This document shows positions 26,557 to 35,608 of a stretch of 64,000 bases of DNA, one piece after another. The notes under the pieces are model-generated. The model searched no databases. It saw only the letters and a list, made by a program, of their open reading frames with translations, and was not told the origin of the DNA. This DNA comes from Paenibacillus amylolyticus (lineage in GTDB: Bacteria > Bacillota > Bacilli > Paenibacillales > Paenibacillaceae), in the NCBI RefSeq assembly GCF_003719335.1, contig NZ_RIAS01000013.1, positions 113,011 to 177,010 of the forward strand, written 5' to 3'. The position numbers and the translations under genes are program-made. Numbering within the stretch: position 1 is the stretch's first letter; each line of letters starts with the position of its first letter.

Positions 26557-26676
26557 ATTGTTTAATAGTAAATATTACGATTAAAAGAAAAGAAACGAAA
26601 AATCAGCAACAACAAAATCCGTAACAACAAATATGGATACGAATGACTATCTTTTCTTGAAGGAGTACATATACAC

Positions 26677-27489
26677 ATGAGTAAAATGAATCATGCAAAC
26701 CGAATCCCTCGTGCAAAAGGAATCGATATGGCGGCATTTTACACGCCGAAGGAATGTAAACGAAAAGCACAACATATTGTCTTCTCGGCTGAAAATGAAC
26801 GCATTGTCGGAGAGTTCATTACGATCCTGGGCATGAAGGAAAAGTTCAGGGAACATGATGTATCCATCCCTAATAAAATGGTTATGTTTGGCCCTCCCGG
26901 CACAGGGAAAACGTTAACTGCGTCATATCTGGCTCAGAGATTGGAGTTGCCACTTGTACTGGTCAGGCTGGATGCACTTATTCACAGCCACTTGGGAGAA
27001 ACGGGCAGTAATGTACGCAAGTTGTTTGAATATGCTCGCCTTAATCCTTGCGTATTGTTTCTTGATGAATTTGATGCCATTGGCCGGACACGGGAAAGTA
27101 ACGACGAGGTAAAAGAAATGGCAAGGGTGGTTAATACACTTTTGCAATGTTTGGATGAATTCGAAGGGGACAGCATTCTGGTTGCTGCCACGAATCTGGA
27201 GACACAGCTTGATCATGCGATATGGCGCCGATTCGATACCAAACTGACGTACGCGATGCCAGATGAAGATAGCCGCAGACTGTACATTAGCAAACTGATT
27301 GGAACGTTTGAACACGAGCACAGGCTGGAGGATTATATCTGTGAACGTCTGGCTGGCTGCAGCTATGCCGATGTGGAGCAGATTGTGTTAAAAGCGAAGC
27401 GTAAAGCTATTATTGGGAGCAGTGCTTTGCATAGACAGTTGATCACTGATGCGTACGAGGAGTACAGACCCCGAGTGCTGCAAGGATAG
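26677..27489 (+). CDS. Stand-alone AAA-family ATPase
   Basis: This 270-residue protein is one AAA module: Walker A FGPPGTGKTLTASYLA (residues 71-86), Walker B CVLFLDEFDAIG, sensor 1 ILVAATNLE and the Arg-finger region HAIWRRFDTKLTYAMPDE. A small C-terminal lid follows. The about 60 residues before the module are too short for a classical FtsH or Cdc48 N-domain, and no protease domain is fused. Relatives are often paired with a subtilisin-like protease or effector. None is adjacent here, so partner and substrate are unknown. It has its own promoter and terminator. Confidence 0.85.
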   Translation: MSKMNHANRIPRAKGIDMAAFYTPKECKRKAQHIVFSAENERIVGEFITILGMKEKFREHDVSIPNKMVMFGPPGTGKTLTASYLAQRLELPLVLVRLDALIHSHLGETGSNVRKLFEYARLNPCVLFLDEFDAIGRTRESNDEVKEMARVVNTLLQCLDEFEGDSILVAATNLETQLDHAIWRRFDTKLTYAMPDEDSRRLYISKLIGTFEHEHRLEDYICERLAGCSYADVEQIVLKAKRKAIIGSSALHRQLITDAYEEYRPRVLQG

Positions 27490-27630
27490 AAGACGTAAAG
27501 GGATGTAAATTTAGGTGAAGTTAGGGAGGCAACGAGGTGAGTAAGAGAGGGGAGACAAGGCAGGGAGTATTTCTGAGAATCCCGTACAACCCTTTTATAA
27601 CCCCACCGTTTAACTCAACAAATAGAGCAC

Positions 27631-27667
27631 GCCCGGCTTCCTTCTTGTAAGGAATGCCGGGCCTTTT
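27631..27667 (+). terminator. Terminator after the AAA gene
   Basis: GCCCGGC (27631-27637) pairs with GCCGGGC, extended by a CCTT/AAGG inner stem, and ends in CTTTT. It also separates the convergent kinase gene. Confidence 0.8.
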
Positions 27668-27669
27668 AA

Positions 27670-29148
27670 TTACAATGCTGATTTCGCTTTGACAGGTGAA
27701 CGATATGTTTTCTCTGGAGTAGACACTTCCTGCTGAGAAACCCAGCGTGGCAAGCTTAATCTAAACGTACTCCCATCTGGACTGCTGGAAACGAGGGTTA
27801 AAGTGCCACCCTGTTCCTGTGCAAGAAGACGACTATACGTTAAGCCGAGACCCAAGCCTCGATTGCGGCGTTTTTTCAACTCTCCCCGATAGAATCGTTC
27901 GAATATGTTACGTTGATCCTCTACCGAAATTCCCGTGCCGTTGTCCTGCACATCAACATGTAACATGTCTTCCTCTGCGCGTAAATGCATGTGGAATATG
28001 GCTTGTTGGCCAGCAGGGGTGGCATGAAGTCCATTATTCAGCAAATTCACAATAATCTGCTGAATACGGAGCGCATCACCCATCACGTATAGTGAACCAG
28101 ACGGTGCATGAAGCTGAACCTCTGGCATATGTTCTTCATAGGCAATTTTCCATTGGTAAATGATCTCACCTACAAGTAGCTTCAAGTCGGTACGTTCCTT
28201 CCGAACAGCAACACTTCCAGAGGTCATGGCATTATAATCCAGCAGATCCGCAATCATCCGTTCCATGCGTTCTGATTCTTTCAGAGCGATATCCAGAAAT
28301 TCTTTGCCTTCCTGCGGACTGACAACATCGTCTCGTACAGCCATGACCAGTCCTTTGATCGATGTGACTGGCGTTTTGAGCTCATGACTTACTCCTGCAA
28401 GAGAAAGTGCACGCCATTCTTCCAGTTGACGCAGACGGGTTGCCATATCCCCAAAGGAGCCTACAAGTTCGTTCATTTCCCGTTCACGTGTTTTAATATC
28501 CAGGTTTACATCATAATTCCCACCGCGGATCTGTTCTGCTGCATAAGCCACCTGCCGAATCGGTCTCGATAGTTTGCTGGACAGGAGATAAATCGTGAAC
28601 CAGCCGCAGAGAATAAGTCCTCCAAAAATTAATGCGACGAGCCAGATCGTTTCAGAACTGAACGTAATGGATTGTTTGGACTGCATGACCCATACTTTTC
28701 CAATCGTTTGATTTCCGTCAGCAATATCTACCGTCACACCAGCATACTTGCTGTTACGCGGTTCAAGAAAGTCATCGGACAGTCGGTAATAAACATCTTC
28801 TTGTTGCATTTTGGGCTGGGAGAAAACCAGTTTGTTGTTATTGTCGAGCACCATGACGCAAAAATAGTTATCGGTATTAAACAGCTTCTCCCGGCTGCTT
28901 ACAATGGTATTCAAATCAGGCGGAACATGAATTTGGTGATTCTTCACGGTTACTCGATCAGCTATCTCCCAACCAAGCAGCTCAGCGGTTTTTAGACTTT
29001 TTTCAATGGATGTTGTTCGTATCCAGTAGAGTGCACCGGCTGCAATCACGGAGAAGCCGATACATAAAATCAAGAAGTAACGTAGGGTCCAGTGTGACAA
29101 AATAGATGTTGTTCGCTTCGGTTTGGTTGATGTCAGTTGGCGATCCAA
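27670..29148 (-). CDS. Sensor histidine kinase
   Basis: This 492-residue membrane kinase has TM1 at about 22-44, an extracytoplasmic sensor of about 120 residues, TM2 at about 168-190, a HAMP domain, HisKA with phospho-His255 (VSHELKTPVTS), and ATPase boxes N (IVNLLNNGLHATP), G1 (VQDNGTGIS) and G2 (RGLGLGLTYSRLL). Its start overlaps the response-regulator gene by 16 bp, so the pair is co-translated. The divergent YceI-like gene is the obvious candidate target. Confidence 0.95.
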   Translation of the reverse strand: MDRQLTSTKPKRTTSILSHWTLRYFLILCIGFSVIAAGALYWIRTTSIEKSLKTAELLGWEIADRVTVKNHQIHVPPDLNTIVSSREKLFNTDNYFCVMVLDNNNKLVFSQPKMQQEDVYYRLSDDFLEPRNSKYAGVTVDIADGNQTIGKVWVMQSKQSITFSSETIWLVALIFGGLILCGWFTIYLLSSKLSRPIRQVAYAAEQIRGGNYDVNLDIKTREREMNELVGSFGDMATRLRQLEEWRALSLAGVSHELKTPVTSIKGLVMAVRDDVVSPQEGKEFLDIALKESERMERMIADLLDYNAMTSGSVAVRKERTDLKLLVGEIIYQWKIAYEEHMPEVQLHAPSGSLYVMGDALRIQQIIVNLLNNGLHATPAGQQAIFHMHLRAEEDMLHVDVQDNGTGISVEDQRNIFERFYRGELKKRRNRGLGLGLTYSRLLAQEQGGTLTLVSSSPDGSTFRLSLPRWVSQQEVSTPEKTYRSPVKAKSAL

Positions 29149-29819
29149 AATTGATACCCCATTCCTCGCAGTGTCCGGATCTCTCCTGTTTCTGTTGTCC
29201 AGTGAGAGAGTGCCTGACGCAATCGTTTGATGGATAGATCTACTGCACGATCACTTCCCTCGTAATCCATACCCCACACTTGTTCGATGAGATGATCTCT
29301 GGTGAATGTGCGGTTGGGATATTCGGATAGAAAAATAAGCAGTGACAGGTCACGCGGTGTGAGTGCAACCTCTGCACCATTCAGTAGCACTTGTTTAGCT
29401 GCAAGGTCAATGACCAGATTGCCAAAAGAACGTTTGTCCTGCCCTCCGGAAGCCCAGTGTGGGTTCCGCCGAAGTACAGCATTCACGCGTGCAACCACTT
29501 CTTCAGGTACAAACGGCTTGCTCATATAATCATCAGCACCGGCATTCAGACCGTTAAGACGATCTGTAATATCGTCCAGTGCAGTTAACATAATGACGGG
29601 ACAAGCACTCTTTTCCCGAATAATTCGCAGCAGATCCCATCCATCCATTCCGGGTAGCATAACGTCAAGTAATACGATAGAAGGATTGATAGAATCAAAA
29701 AGAGTTAGAGCCGCCTTGCCATCCGCTGCATGATGAACTTCAAATTCAGCTTTTCTCAGATAAGCAGCTAGAACGCGTGCGATTGCTTGCTCATCCTCTA
29801 CGATGAGTACAGATTTCAA
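29133..29819 (-). CDS. OmpR-family response regulator
   Basis: This 228-residue regulator has receiver acidic residues in LIVEDEQ, phospho-acceptor Asp52 (VLLDVMLPGMDGWDLL) and the switch Lys in MSKPFVPEE. A C-terminal winged helix (LTPRDLSLLIFLSEYPNRTF; DRAVDLSIKRLRQALSH) follows. It is the first gene of the two-gene system and is transcribed away from the YceI-like gene. Confidence 0.95.
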   Translation of the reverse strand: MKSVLIVEDEQAIARVLAAYLRKAEFEVHHAADGKAALTLFDSINPSIVLLDVMLPGMDGWDLLRIIREKSACPVIMLTALDDITDRLNGLNAGADDYMSKPFVPEEVVARVNAVLRRNPHWASGGQDKRSFGNLVIDLAAKQVLLNGAEVALTPRDLSLLIFLSEYPNRTFTRDHLIEQVWGMDYEGSDRAVDLSIKRLRQALSHWTTETGEIRTLRGMGYQFWIAN

Positions 29820-30011
29820 ACAGGGTGTTCTCCTTTCACAGACAAGCTTGTGTACTGATTTTACATGAGGCGGGGCATAAAGCCAATCCTGTTTTCACAT
29901 TTTGAAAAAAACTGAAAAAGAATTTTAGTTTGACTTCTTCCTGACACATTGGGCTGTTACGATCCATATCAAGAGGTAACGAAACCATACTATACTGGAG
30001 GAATAATAGAG

Positions 30012-30731
30012 ATGAGTAAAAAGGCCAAAACATGGATTATTACAGGGGTAGCGGCAGTAGCCATCATTGGTGGGGGCGGTTATTACTTTGCAAATAGTTA
30101 CTTGGGAAACAACGTTGAGATTGAACAGGTACTTCCGGCAAGCACGGCTGCATCGACTACAGCTGCAGATACCGGTAAGGCAACAACAGTGGAGAACAAA
30201 AAGGTTGGAGCAGACCAGTTGAACGGCGACTGGAAGATCAGTCAGGGATCGAAAGTATACTTTTCAGTGACGACCTCACAGGAGACCGTGAATTTTGTGG
30301 ACGAGCAGGTTAGCGGTAAATGGACACTTAATGTGGATGACCCCGCTAAATCGCAGGCTGAAGGTACCATCGAGATGAACGGCATTGATTCCGGTAATGG
30401 CCAGCGGGACGAGCATGTGAAGAGTGCAGACTTCTTCGACATGGCTCAATATCCGCAAGCAACATTCAAAGCCACTTCATTTGAAGGCTTGCCTTCCGAA
30501 TGGACAGAAGGTCAGACAGCTGATCTGAAAATGAAAGGTACACTGACCGTAAAAGGGATTGAAAAAGAAGTCACGTTTGACGCCAAAGCGGCTTATCAAA
30601 ATAATCAAGTGCTGCTGTCTGGCACAACGATGGTTACATTCGAAGATTTTGGCATGAAAAATCCACACTCGGTTGTACTTTCCACTGAAAATGATATCCA
30701 GGTTCGTCTTGAGCTGAAGCTGGCAAAATAA
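30012..30731 (+). CDS. YceI-family protein with N-terminal membrane anchor
   Basis: GGAGG (29997-30001) lies 10 bp before ATG 30012, so the 239-residue reading is preferred over one from 29949. A single N-terminal transmembrane segment (WIITGVAAVAIIGGGGYYFA) and a Thr/Ala linker precede a YceI lipocalin-like barrel (GDWKISQGSKVYFSVTTSQE; HVKSADFFDMAQYPQATFKA; GTLTVKGIEKEVTFDA). YceI proteins bind isoprenoid-type lipids. The barrel is predicted outside the cell. The gene is divergent from the two-component system. Confidence 0.9.
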   Translation: MSKKAKTWIITGVAAVAIIGGGGYYFANSYLGNNVEIEQVLPASTAASTTAADTGKATTVENKKVGADQLNGDWKISQGSKVYFSVTTSQETVNFVDEQVSGKWTLNVDDPAKSQAEGTIEMNGIDSGNGQRDEHVKSADFFDMAQYPQATFKATSFEGLPSEWTEGQTADLKMKGTLTVKGIEKEVTFDAKAAYQNNQVLLSGTTMVTFEDFGMKNPHSVVLSTENDIQVRLELKLAK

Positions 30732-30780
30732 TAGATAGATCTATACGATTCTATTAAACGATTTAAATATAACAAGCTAT

Positions 30781-30823
30781 AAATCTGTTGTGTTCTGCCT
30801 CCAGGCGGGCAAACAGATTTTTT
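30781..30823 (+). terminator. Terminator after the YceI-like gene
   Basis: AAATCTGTT pairs with AACAGATTT, with an inner GCCT/AGGC stem, running into TTTTTT. Confidence 0.88.
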
Positions 30824-31055
30824 GCTTTTAATAATTTTTGGTGGAAAAAAGAATACACCTGCTCTTCTCCCTGAGGCTGGAAAATAAGGATTACGCTAGG
30901 CTAGATCATGGTTAGAAAAGTCGACATTGTTAAAATAACTGCTGTTTCCTTTGCATAATGCCGTGTTGCTAAGGATCGTGAAGCGCTTACAATGGGGAGG
31001 ATTCATGACATTCATTGATCCAAGCACAAATAAATACGAGAAGGGGAGATCAAGG

Positions 31056-34000
31056 GTGAACAAAAGGTACATAAGCGGCTGTCTTGTTTTGTTGTTGTTA
31101 TTCTGTGATCTGGGTCTGATCGCCAGGCCCGCAGAGGCGGCAAAAAATAATGTCGCGCTGAACAAAACGGTAACGGTGAGTTCGGATGAAAAAAGATGGG
31201 GAGGCGATAAAACGCATCTGGTAGATGGTGATGCGAACACCCATTGGAGTACAGAAACGGGAGTAACTTCTGAAAAACCGGAGTGGGTCATCATTGATCT
31301 GGGTGAAACGTACAACCTGTCCGGAGCGGAAATCACATGGAGAGACAGTACGGTAGTTAAGTATACGGTTGAAACGTCAGCTGACCAGCAACAGTGGTCT
31401 ACCGTTACGGATCAAAGTGATAATGCAGATGCGAAACAGATTGCTGATCTGACATTTCAACAACATGATGTACGATACATTAAGCTCAACATATCTTTTT
31501 ATAAAGAGGGTGGAGCGTGGCCACAAATATTGGAGTTCAAAGTGTGGGGAGAATCGGAGGGCATGGAACCAGCTAATATTACCGATTTTGATTCCGTTCA
31601 AGTAAGTACGCTTCCACGAAGTGCGCCGATTTTGCCTGCGGAAGTCAAGGCCAACTATACAAATAAAAAGTCGGGTCTGGTTCCCGTAACCTGGGACAGC
31701 GTTGATCCAGCGAAATATGAAAAAACAGGTTCATTCTCTGTAACGGGTGCCGTATATGGTACGAATCTTAAACCTGAAGCAACAGTTTTTGTACAAGGTT
31801 ATCGTTCCGATTATGTGAGGGGTGTCGATATTTCCACACTCACGGCTATCGAGGATAAAGGTGGAAAATACTTGGATAGCAACGGTACCGAGCGGGACTT
31901 GCTTGATATCCTCAAGGATCGAGGTGTCAATTATGTACGTCTGCGTTTGTGGAATGATCCACAAAAATCAGGCGGTTTTAATGATAAGGCTGACGTCATC
32001 ACCATGGCAGTACGCGCGAAGCAAAAAGGGTTAAAGGTACTGCTGGATTTCCATTACTCCGATGAGTGGGCACACCCGGGTCAACAGCTCAGACCGAAAG
32101 CGTGGGAAAAGTTAAGTTTCAAAGACCTTAAGCAAGCGGTGTATGATTATACGGTTGAAGTCGTTGGGGATCTGAAGAAAGCAGGAGCCATGCCGGATAT
32201 GGTGCAGATTGGTAACGAGATCAACAGTGGTCTTCTCAATGGATTAAGCAGCGATGTGAATTTTGAGGAAAATGCAGCTTTGCTGAAGCAGGGAATTAAT
32301 GGGGTTCGCACAGTTGAAGGAAACGTTAATACAGCTGATCGGGCGAAGATCATGATTCACCTGGCTGAAGGTGGCAAGGCAGAGACATTCAAATGGTATT
32401 TTGATGAGTTGAAAAAACAAGGACTGGGCTCCGATTATGACATCATTGGACTATCGTATTATCCGTTCTGGCACGGTACGTTTGCCGATGTGCAGAAAAC
32501 GATGAACGACGTTTCAGCAGCCTTTGGGAAAGATGTCATTATAGCTGAAACATCCTATCCATTTACTTATAAAAACGGGGACGCGCATGGAAATATTATC
32601 GGTTCGGATCAAGCGCTTATTCATGGAGGAGCAACGTTCCCGGCAACAGTGCAAGGTCAATACGATGCAATCGCGGGCATCATGGATATGATTTCCAATG
32701 TACCGAATAACCGTGGCGCAGGTTTCTTCTACTGGGAGCCGGCATGGATTCCGGCAGGTGTAGGCTGGATTGCATCCGAAGGCGATGCGTGGGAGAACCA
32801 GGGCATGTTTGATTACGATGAGTATCCAGCGAATGGTGGACATTCTTATGAAGGAAGAGCGCTATGGTCTCTCGATGTATACAAAAGAGGACTGGAACAG
32901 ATGCCGACAGATCGGCAGCAGCTCGCAGCAGCACTGACACGAGCAAACTCGCTTGTAGAAAGTGATTTTACACCAGAAAGCTGGGGCAGTCTGGCTCCTG
33001 CAATTGTTGAAGCTAAAGGGGTATACGCCAAAGCGTATACGTCAGGTGGTGTGAGTCAAGAGGAAACCAATGCTGCAACAGCATCTTTGGAAAATGTAAT
33101 GTTACAGCTCGGCGTGATTACACCAGAACTGGAACCACTTCAAGCGGCAATTGCAGAAGCAGAGAAGATTCAACGGAATAACTGGTCGGCTGCAACATGG
33201 AGCGTATTCAGTAAAGCACTGGAACATGCAAAATCCGTTGTAGCTAACTCACGGGCTACTCAGACTGATGCAAATAAAGCGGTAGAGCGTCTTGAAGCAG
33301 CCATTAAGGGCTTGTCTGACGTGGATAAAACAGAACTGCACCAATACATTCAGCTCATGCAGCTGGAAAATGAGTCTTCATATACACACCGCAGCTGGAC
33401 AGTTCTACAGCAAGCTTTACAAGTTGCTATTCAGGTCAGAGACAAAGCAGATGCTATGCAATCTCAGGTAAATGCAACACTGGATACATTAAAACAAGCC
33501 TTTACAAATCTGGTCAAACTAGAAGCCTTGACCACGGGTAAAACCGCTAGTGCATACGGTAGTGCTGGAAATGGTGGCGGTAAAGACAATGCGCCGTCAG
33601 GAGCAATTGATGATAATCCAAATACGTCATGGGGAACGGATCAGGGTCCGGGTGACAACACTTGGTGGAAGGTGGACTTGGGACAGGTTGCCAATCTCCG
33701 GAAAATTGAAATGTCGATGTGGAGCGGTGGTATCAAATACAAAATAGATGTCTCCGATGATAATGAGCATTTCAAGACGGTCGTTGATACGACAAGTGAT
33801 GTTGTAGTATCCACTTCCCCAAGTCATGTTCTCCCCGAGGGAACAGAGGGGCGCTATATTCGTGTAACCATTACAGCTGGGCCGACATGGGTTGGATTCA
33901 TGGAATTTGAGGCATATGGCACAGTTCCGGGTGACAGGAGCGTATTGAAATCAACCGTTACATCTGCGGAAGCATTGAAACAAACCGATTACACGGCCTC

Positions 34001-35429
34001 AAGCTGGAGTGTGTTCAGTAAAGTGTTGGGGCAAGCGCAGCAGTCGGTTCTGGATGCGGAAGCTACAGAAGAAGAACTCACCAGTGCGGATCAACTTTTG
34101 AAGGAAGCCATTGCGCAACTGGTACGTCAGACGACCAGTCCGGGCACCGAGCAACCATCTCAGCCAAGTAATCCCTCCGGGTCATCAGCATCTTCAACAA
34201 ATACGAACAATCCGGTAGCTACACCTCAACCAACACCTGGCAGCGAAACTGCGAGCGGTTCTATTACTGTAAAAGGAACAGCAACTGGAGATGGCACATA
34301 TGTAGTGCGCCCAAGTACAGCTGAGATTGCTCGGGCTTTGAAATCGATGGATTCCGGCAAACGCACGTTGAAGCTTGTCGGCGATGTCCCTGGCAGTTCC
34401 AAAGCAGTGACGTTCCAAGTGCCAGCAGGTCAGCTCTCTTCATGGGTTCGTTCGGAGGAAGTGCAATCCATTGAAATGGTTATGGGCCAAACGACAGTCC
34501 GTATCCTGCTACAATCCCTGCCGCTCACGATTGCGGAGACTGCAGGCACGTTTGATGTCGTCATTGCACAAGGCTCCGCAGCGCAAGTGACTGCTGCCCA
34601 GCGAGATAATATTGGCAATCATCCTGTAGTTGATGTGCAGATTTTGCTCAATAATAAGTCAATCGAGTGGGCTGACAAAACGGTAGAAGTACTTTTGGCT
34701 GCTGTGCAACCTGTCAAAGCAGGTCATACGGTTATGGTCGTCAACTCCATCTCAACAGACGGTGAACTCCATCCGGTGACGTATACGAAGTATGAGCAGA
34801 CCACAGCTACGATGGCATTCAAGCCGTCTAAGCCTGGAAGTTACGTTATAACCAATGTTGAAGTGCCGTTAACCGACTTGCAGCAGCATGCTTGGGCAAT
34901 TCAAGAGGTTCAACATCTCTATGGCAAAGGCATCATTGCAGGGATGAGTGACACACGTTTTGAACCGCAGGGTGAACTCACCCGTGCCCAATTTTTACAG
35001 ATGCTCGTTAAAGGGATTGGAAAAACGAATCAAACAGATTCTTCAGCTAAGCCACTACCAACAGACGTCAAGTCAGACCAATGGTATACGGATGCGATTC
35101 GTGCAGGTCTTGCGATGAACATTGTTCAGGGTAGAGCGGACGGAACATTCGGTGCGAATGATCGTATTTCCCGGGAAGATATGGCTGTTATGCTGGATCG
35201 AGCGATGGAAGCGGCAAAACGTAACAACAACTCCGCTACGATAAACGCTGATCAGATGAAGTTCAGAGATCAAGCAGACATTAATGAGTATGCGAAGGAC
35301 GCCGTGGCATCCATGGTACAACTTGGTGTACTAAAAGGCTTGCCTGATAGCACGTTTGCTCCCAAACAAACCGCTAATCGTGCGCAAGGTGCCGTTGCAG
35401 TAGCGAGATTACTGGAACTGCTGTATTAA
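31056..35429 (+). CDS. S-layer-anchored GH53 endo-beta-1,4-galactanase, multimodular
   Basis: GGGGAG (31043-31048) lies 7 bp before GTG 31056 and gives a clean signal peptide ending ...RPAEAA. The ATG at 31005 would add 17 residues and has a cramped ribosome site. The 1457 residues comprise a discoidin/CBM32-like F5/8C domain (about 32-165), an Ig-like strand domain, and GH53 (about 252-612) with acid/base Glu388 (GNEINS) and nucleophile Glu498 (IAETSYPF). FIVAR helical repeats, a second F5/8C (about 828-960), another FIVAR, a Pro/Ser/Thr linker, a beta-rich module and three SLH repeats (about 1270-1457) follow. It should cut type I (arabino)galactan while held at the cell surface. Confidence 0.93.
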   Translation: MNKRYISGCLVLLLLFCDLGLIARPAEAAKNNVALNKTVTVSSDEKRWGGDKTHLVDGDANTHWSTETGVTSEKPEWVIIDLGETYNLSGAEITWRDSTVVKYTVETSADQQQWSTVTDQSDNADAKQIADLTFQQHDVRYIKLNISFYKEGGAWPQILEFKVWGESEGMEPANITDFDSVQVSTLPRSAPILPAEVKANYTNKKSGLVPVTWDSVDPAKYEKTGSFSVTGAVYGTNLKPEATVFVQGYRSDYVRGVDISTLTAIEDKGGKYLDSNGTERDLLDILKDRGVNYVRLRLWNDPQKSGGFNDKADVITMAVRAKQKGLKVLLDFHYSDEWAHPGQQLRPKAWEKLSFKDLKQAVYDYTVEVVGDLKKAGAMPDMVQIGNEINSGLLNGLSSDVNFEENAALLKQGINGVRTVEGNVNTADRAKIMIHLAEGGKAETFKWYFDELKKQGLGSDYDIIGLSYYPFWHGTFADVQKTMNDVSAAFGKDVIIAETSYPFTYKNGDAHGNIIGSDQALIHGGATFPATVQGQYDAIAGIMDMISNVPNNRGAGFFYWEPAWIPAGVGWIASEGDAWENQGMFDYDEYPANGGHSYEGRALWSLDVYKRGLEQMPTDRQQLAAALTRANSLVESDFTPESWGSLAPAIVEAKGVYAKAYTSGGVSQEETNAATASLENVMLQLGVITPELEPLQAAIAEAEKIQRNNWSAATWSVFSKALEHAKSVVANSRATQTDANKAVERLEAAIKGLSDVDKTELHQYIQLMQLENESSYTHRSWTVLQQALQVAIQVRDKADAMQSQVNATLDTLKQAFTNLVKLEALTTGKTASAYGSAGNGGGKDNAPSGAIDDNPNTSWGTDQGPGDNTWWKVDLGQVANLRKIEMSMWSGGIKYKIDVSDDNEHFKTVVDTTSDVVVSTSPSHVLPEGTEGRYIRVTITAGPTWVGFMEFEAYGTVPGDRSVLKSTVTSAEALKQTDYTASSWSVFSKVLGQAQQSVLDAEATEEELTSADQLLKEAIAQLVRQTTSPGTEQPSQPSNPSGSSASSTNTNNPVATPQPTPGSETASGSITVKGTATGDGTYVVRPSTAEIARALKSMDSGKRTLKLVGDVPGSSKAVTFQVPAGQLSSWVRSEEVQSIEMVMGQTTVRILLQSLPLTIAETAGTFDVVIAQGSAAQVTAAQRDNIGNHPVVDVQILLNNKSIEWADKTVEVLLAAVQPVKAGHTVMVVNSISTDGELHPVTYTKYEQTTATMAFKPSKPGSYVITNVEVPLTDLQQHAWAIQEVQHLYGKGIIAGMSDTRFEPQGELTRAQFLQMLVKGIGKTNQTDSSAKPLPTDVKSDQWYTDAIRAGLAMNIVQGRADGTFGANDRISREDMAVMLDRAMEAAKRNNNSATINADQMKFRDQADINEYAKDAVASMVQLGVLKGLPDSTFAPKQTANRAQGAVAVARLLELLY

Positions 35430-35475
35430 AAACGGTAACTTGACTTAATTAAAACGTAAATGATATGTAGACAAG

Positions 35476-35511
35476 AAAGAGGTCGAATCCATGATTCGGT
35501 CTCTTTTTTTC
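35476..35511 (+). terminator. Terminator after the galactanase gene
   Basis: AAAGAG and CGAATC pair with GATTCG and CTCTTT around a CAT loop, followed by a T-run. Confidence 0.8.
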
Positions 35512-35534
35512 GTGTAAAATTTGTTACTGTCGTA

Positions 35535-35581
35535 TTGACAATATCAAAATCGTTTGTTATCATTTCGATAATATCAAAACG
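35535..35581 (+). promoter_or_regulatory. Promoter of the SPFH operon with a repeated AATATCAAAA element
   Basis: TTGACA (35535-35540), a 17-bp spacer and TATCAT (35558-35563) give a strong promoter. AATATCAAAA occurs in the spacer (35540-35549) and again at 35570-35579, 30 bp apart. That is about three helical turns, so a dimeric regulator could bind both. Confidence 0.65.
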
Positions 35582-35608
35582 ACATTAATAAGAAGTGAGG
35601 AATGAGCC

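Noticed and set aside
26380..26565. 61-codon ORF upstream of the AAA gene
   Set aside because: It contains the inverted repeat and the AAA promoter. A GGAGGG lies inside it, but the composition does not look like protein.
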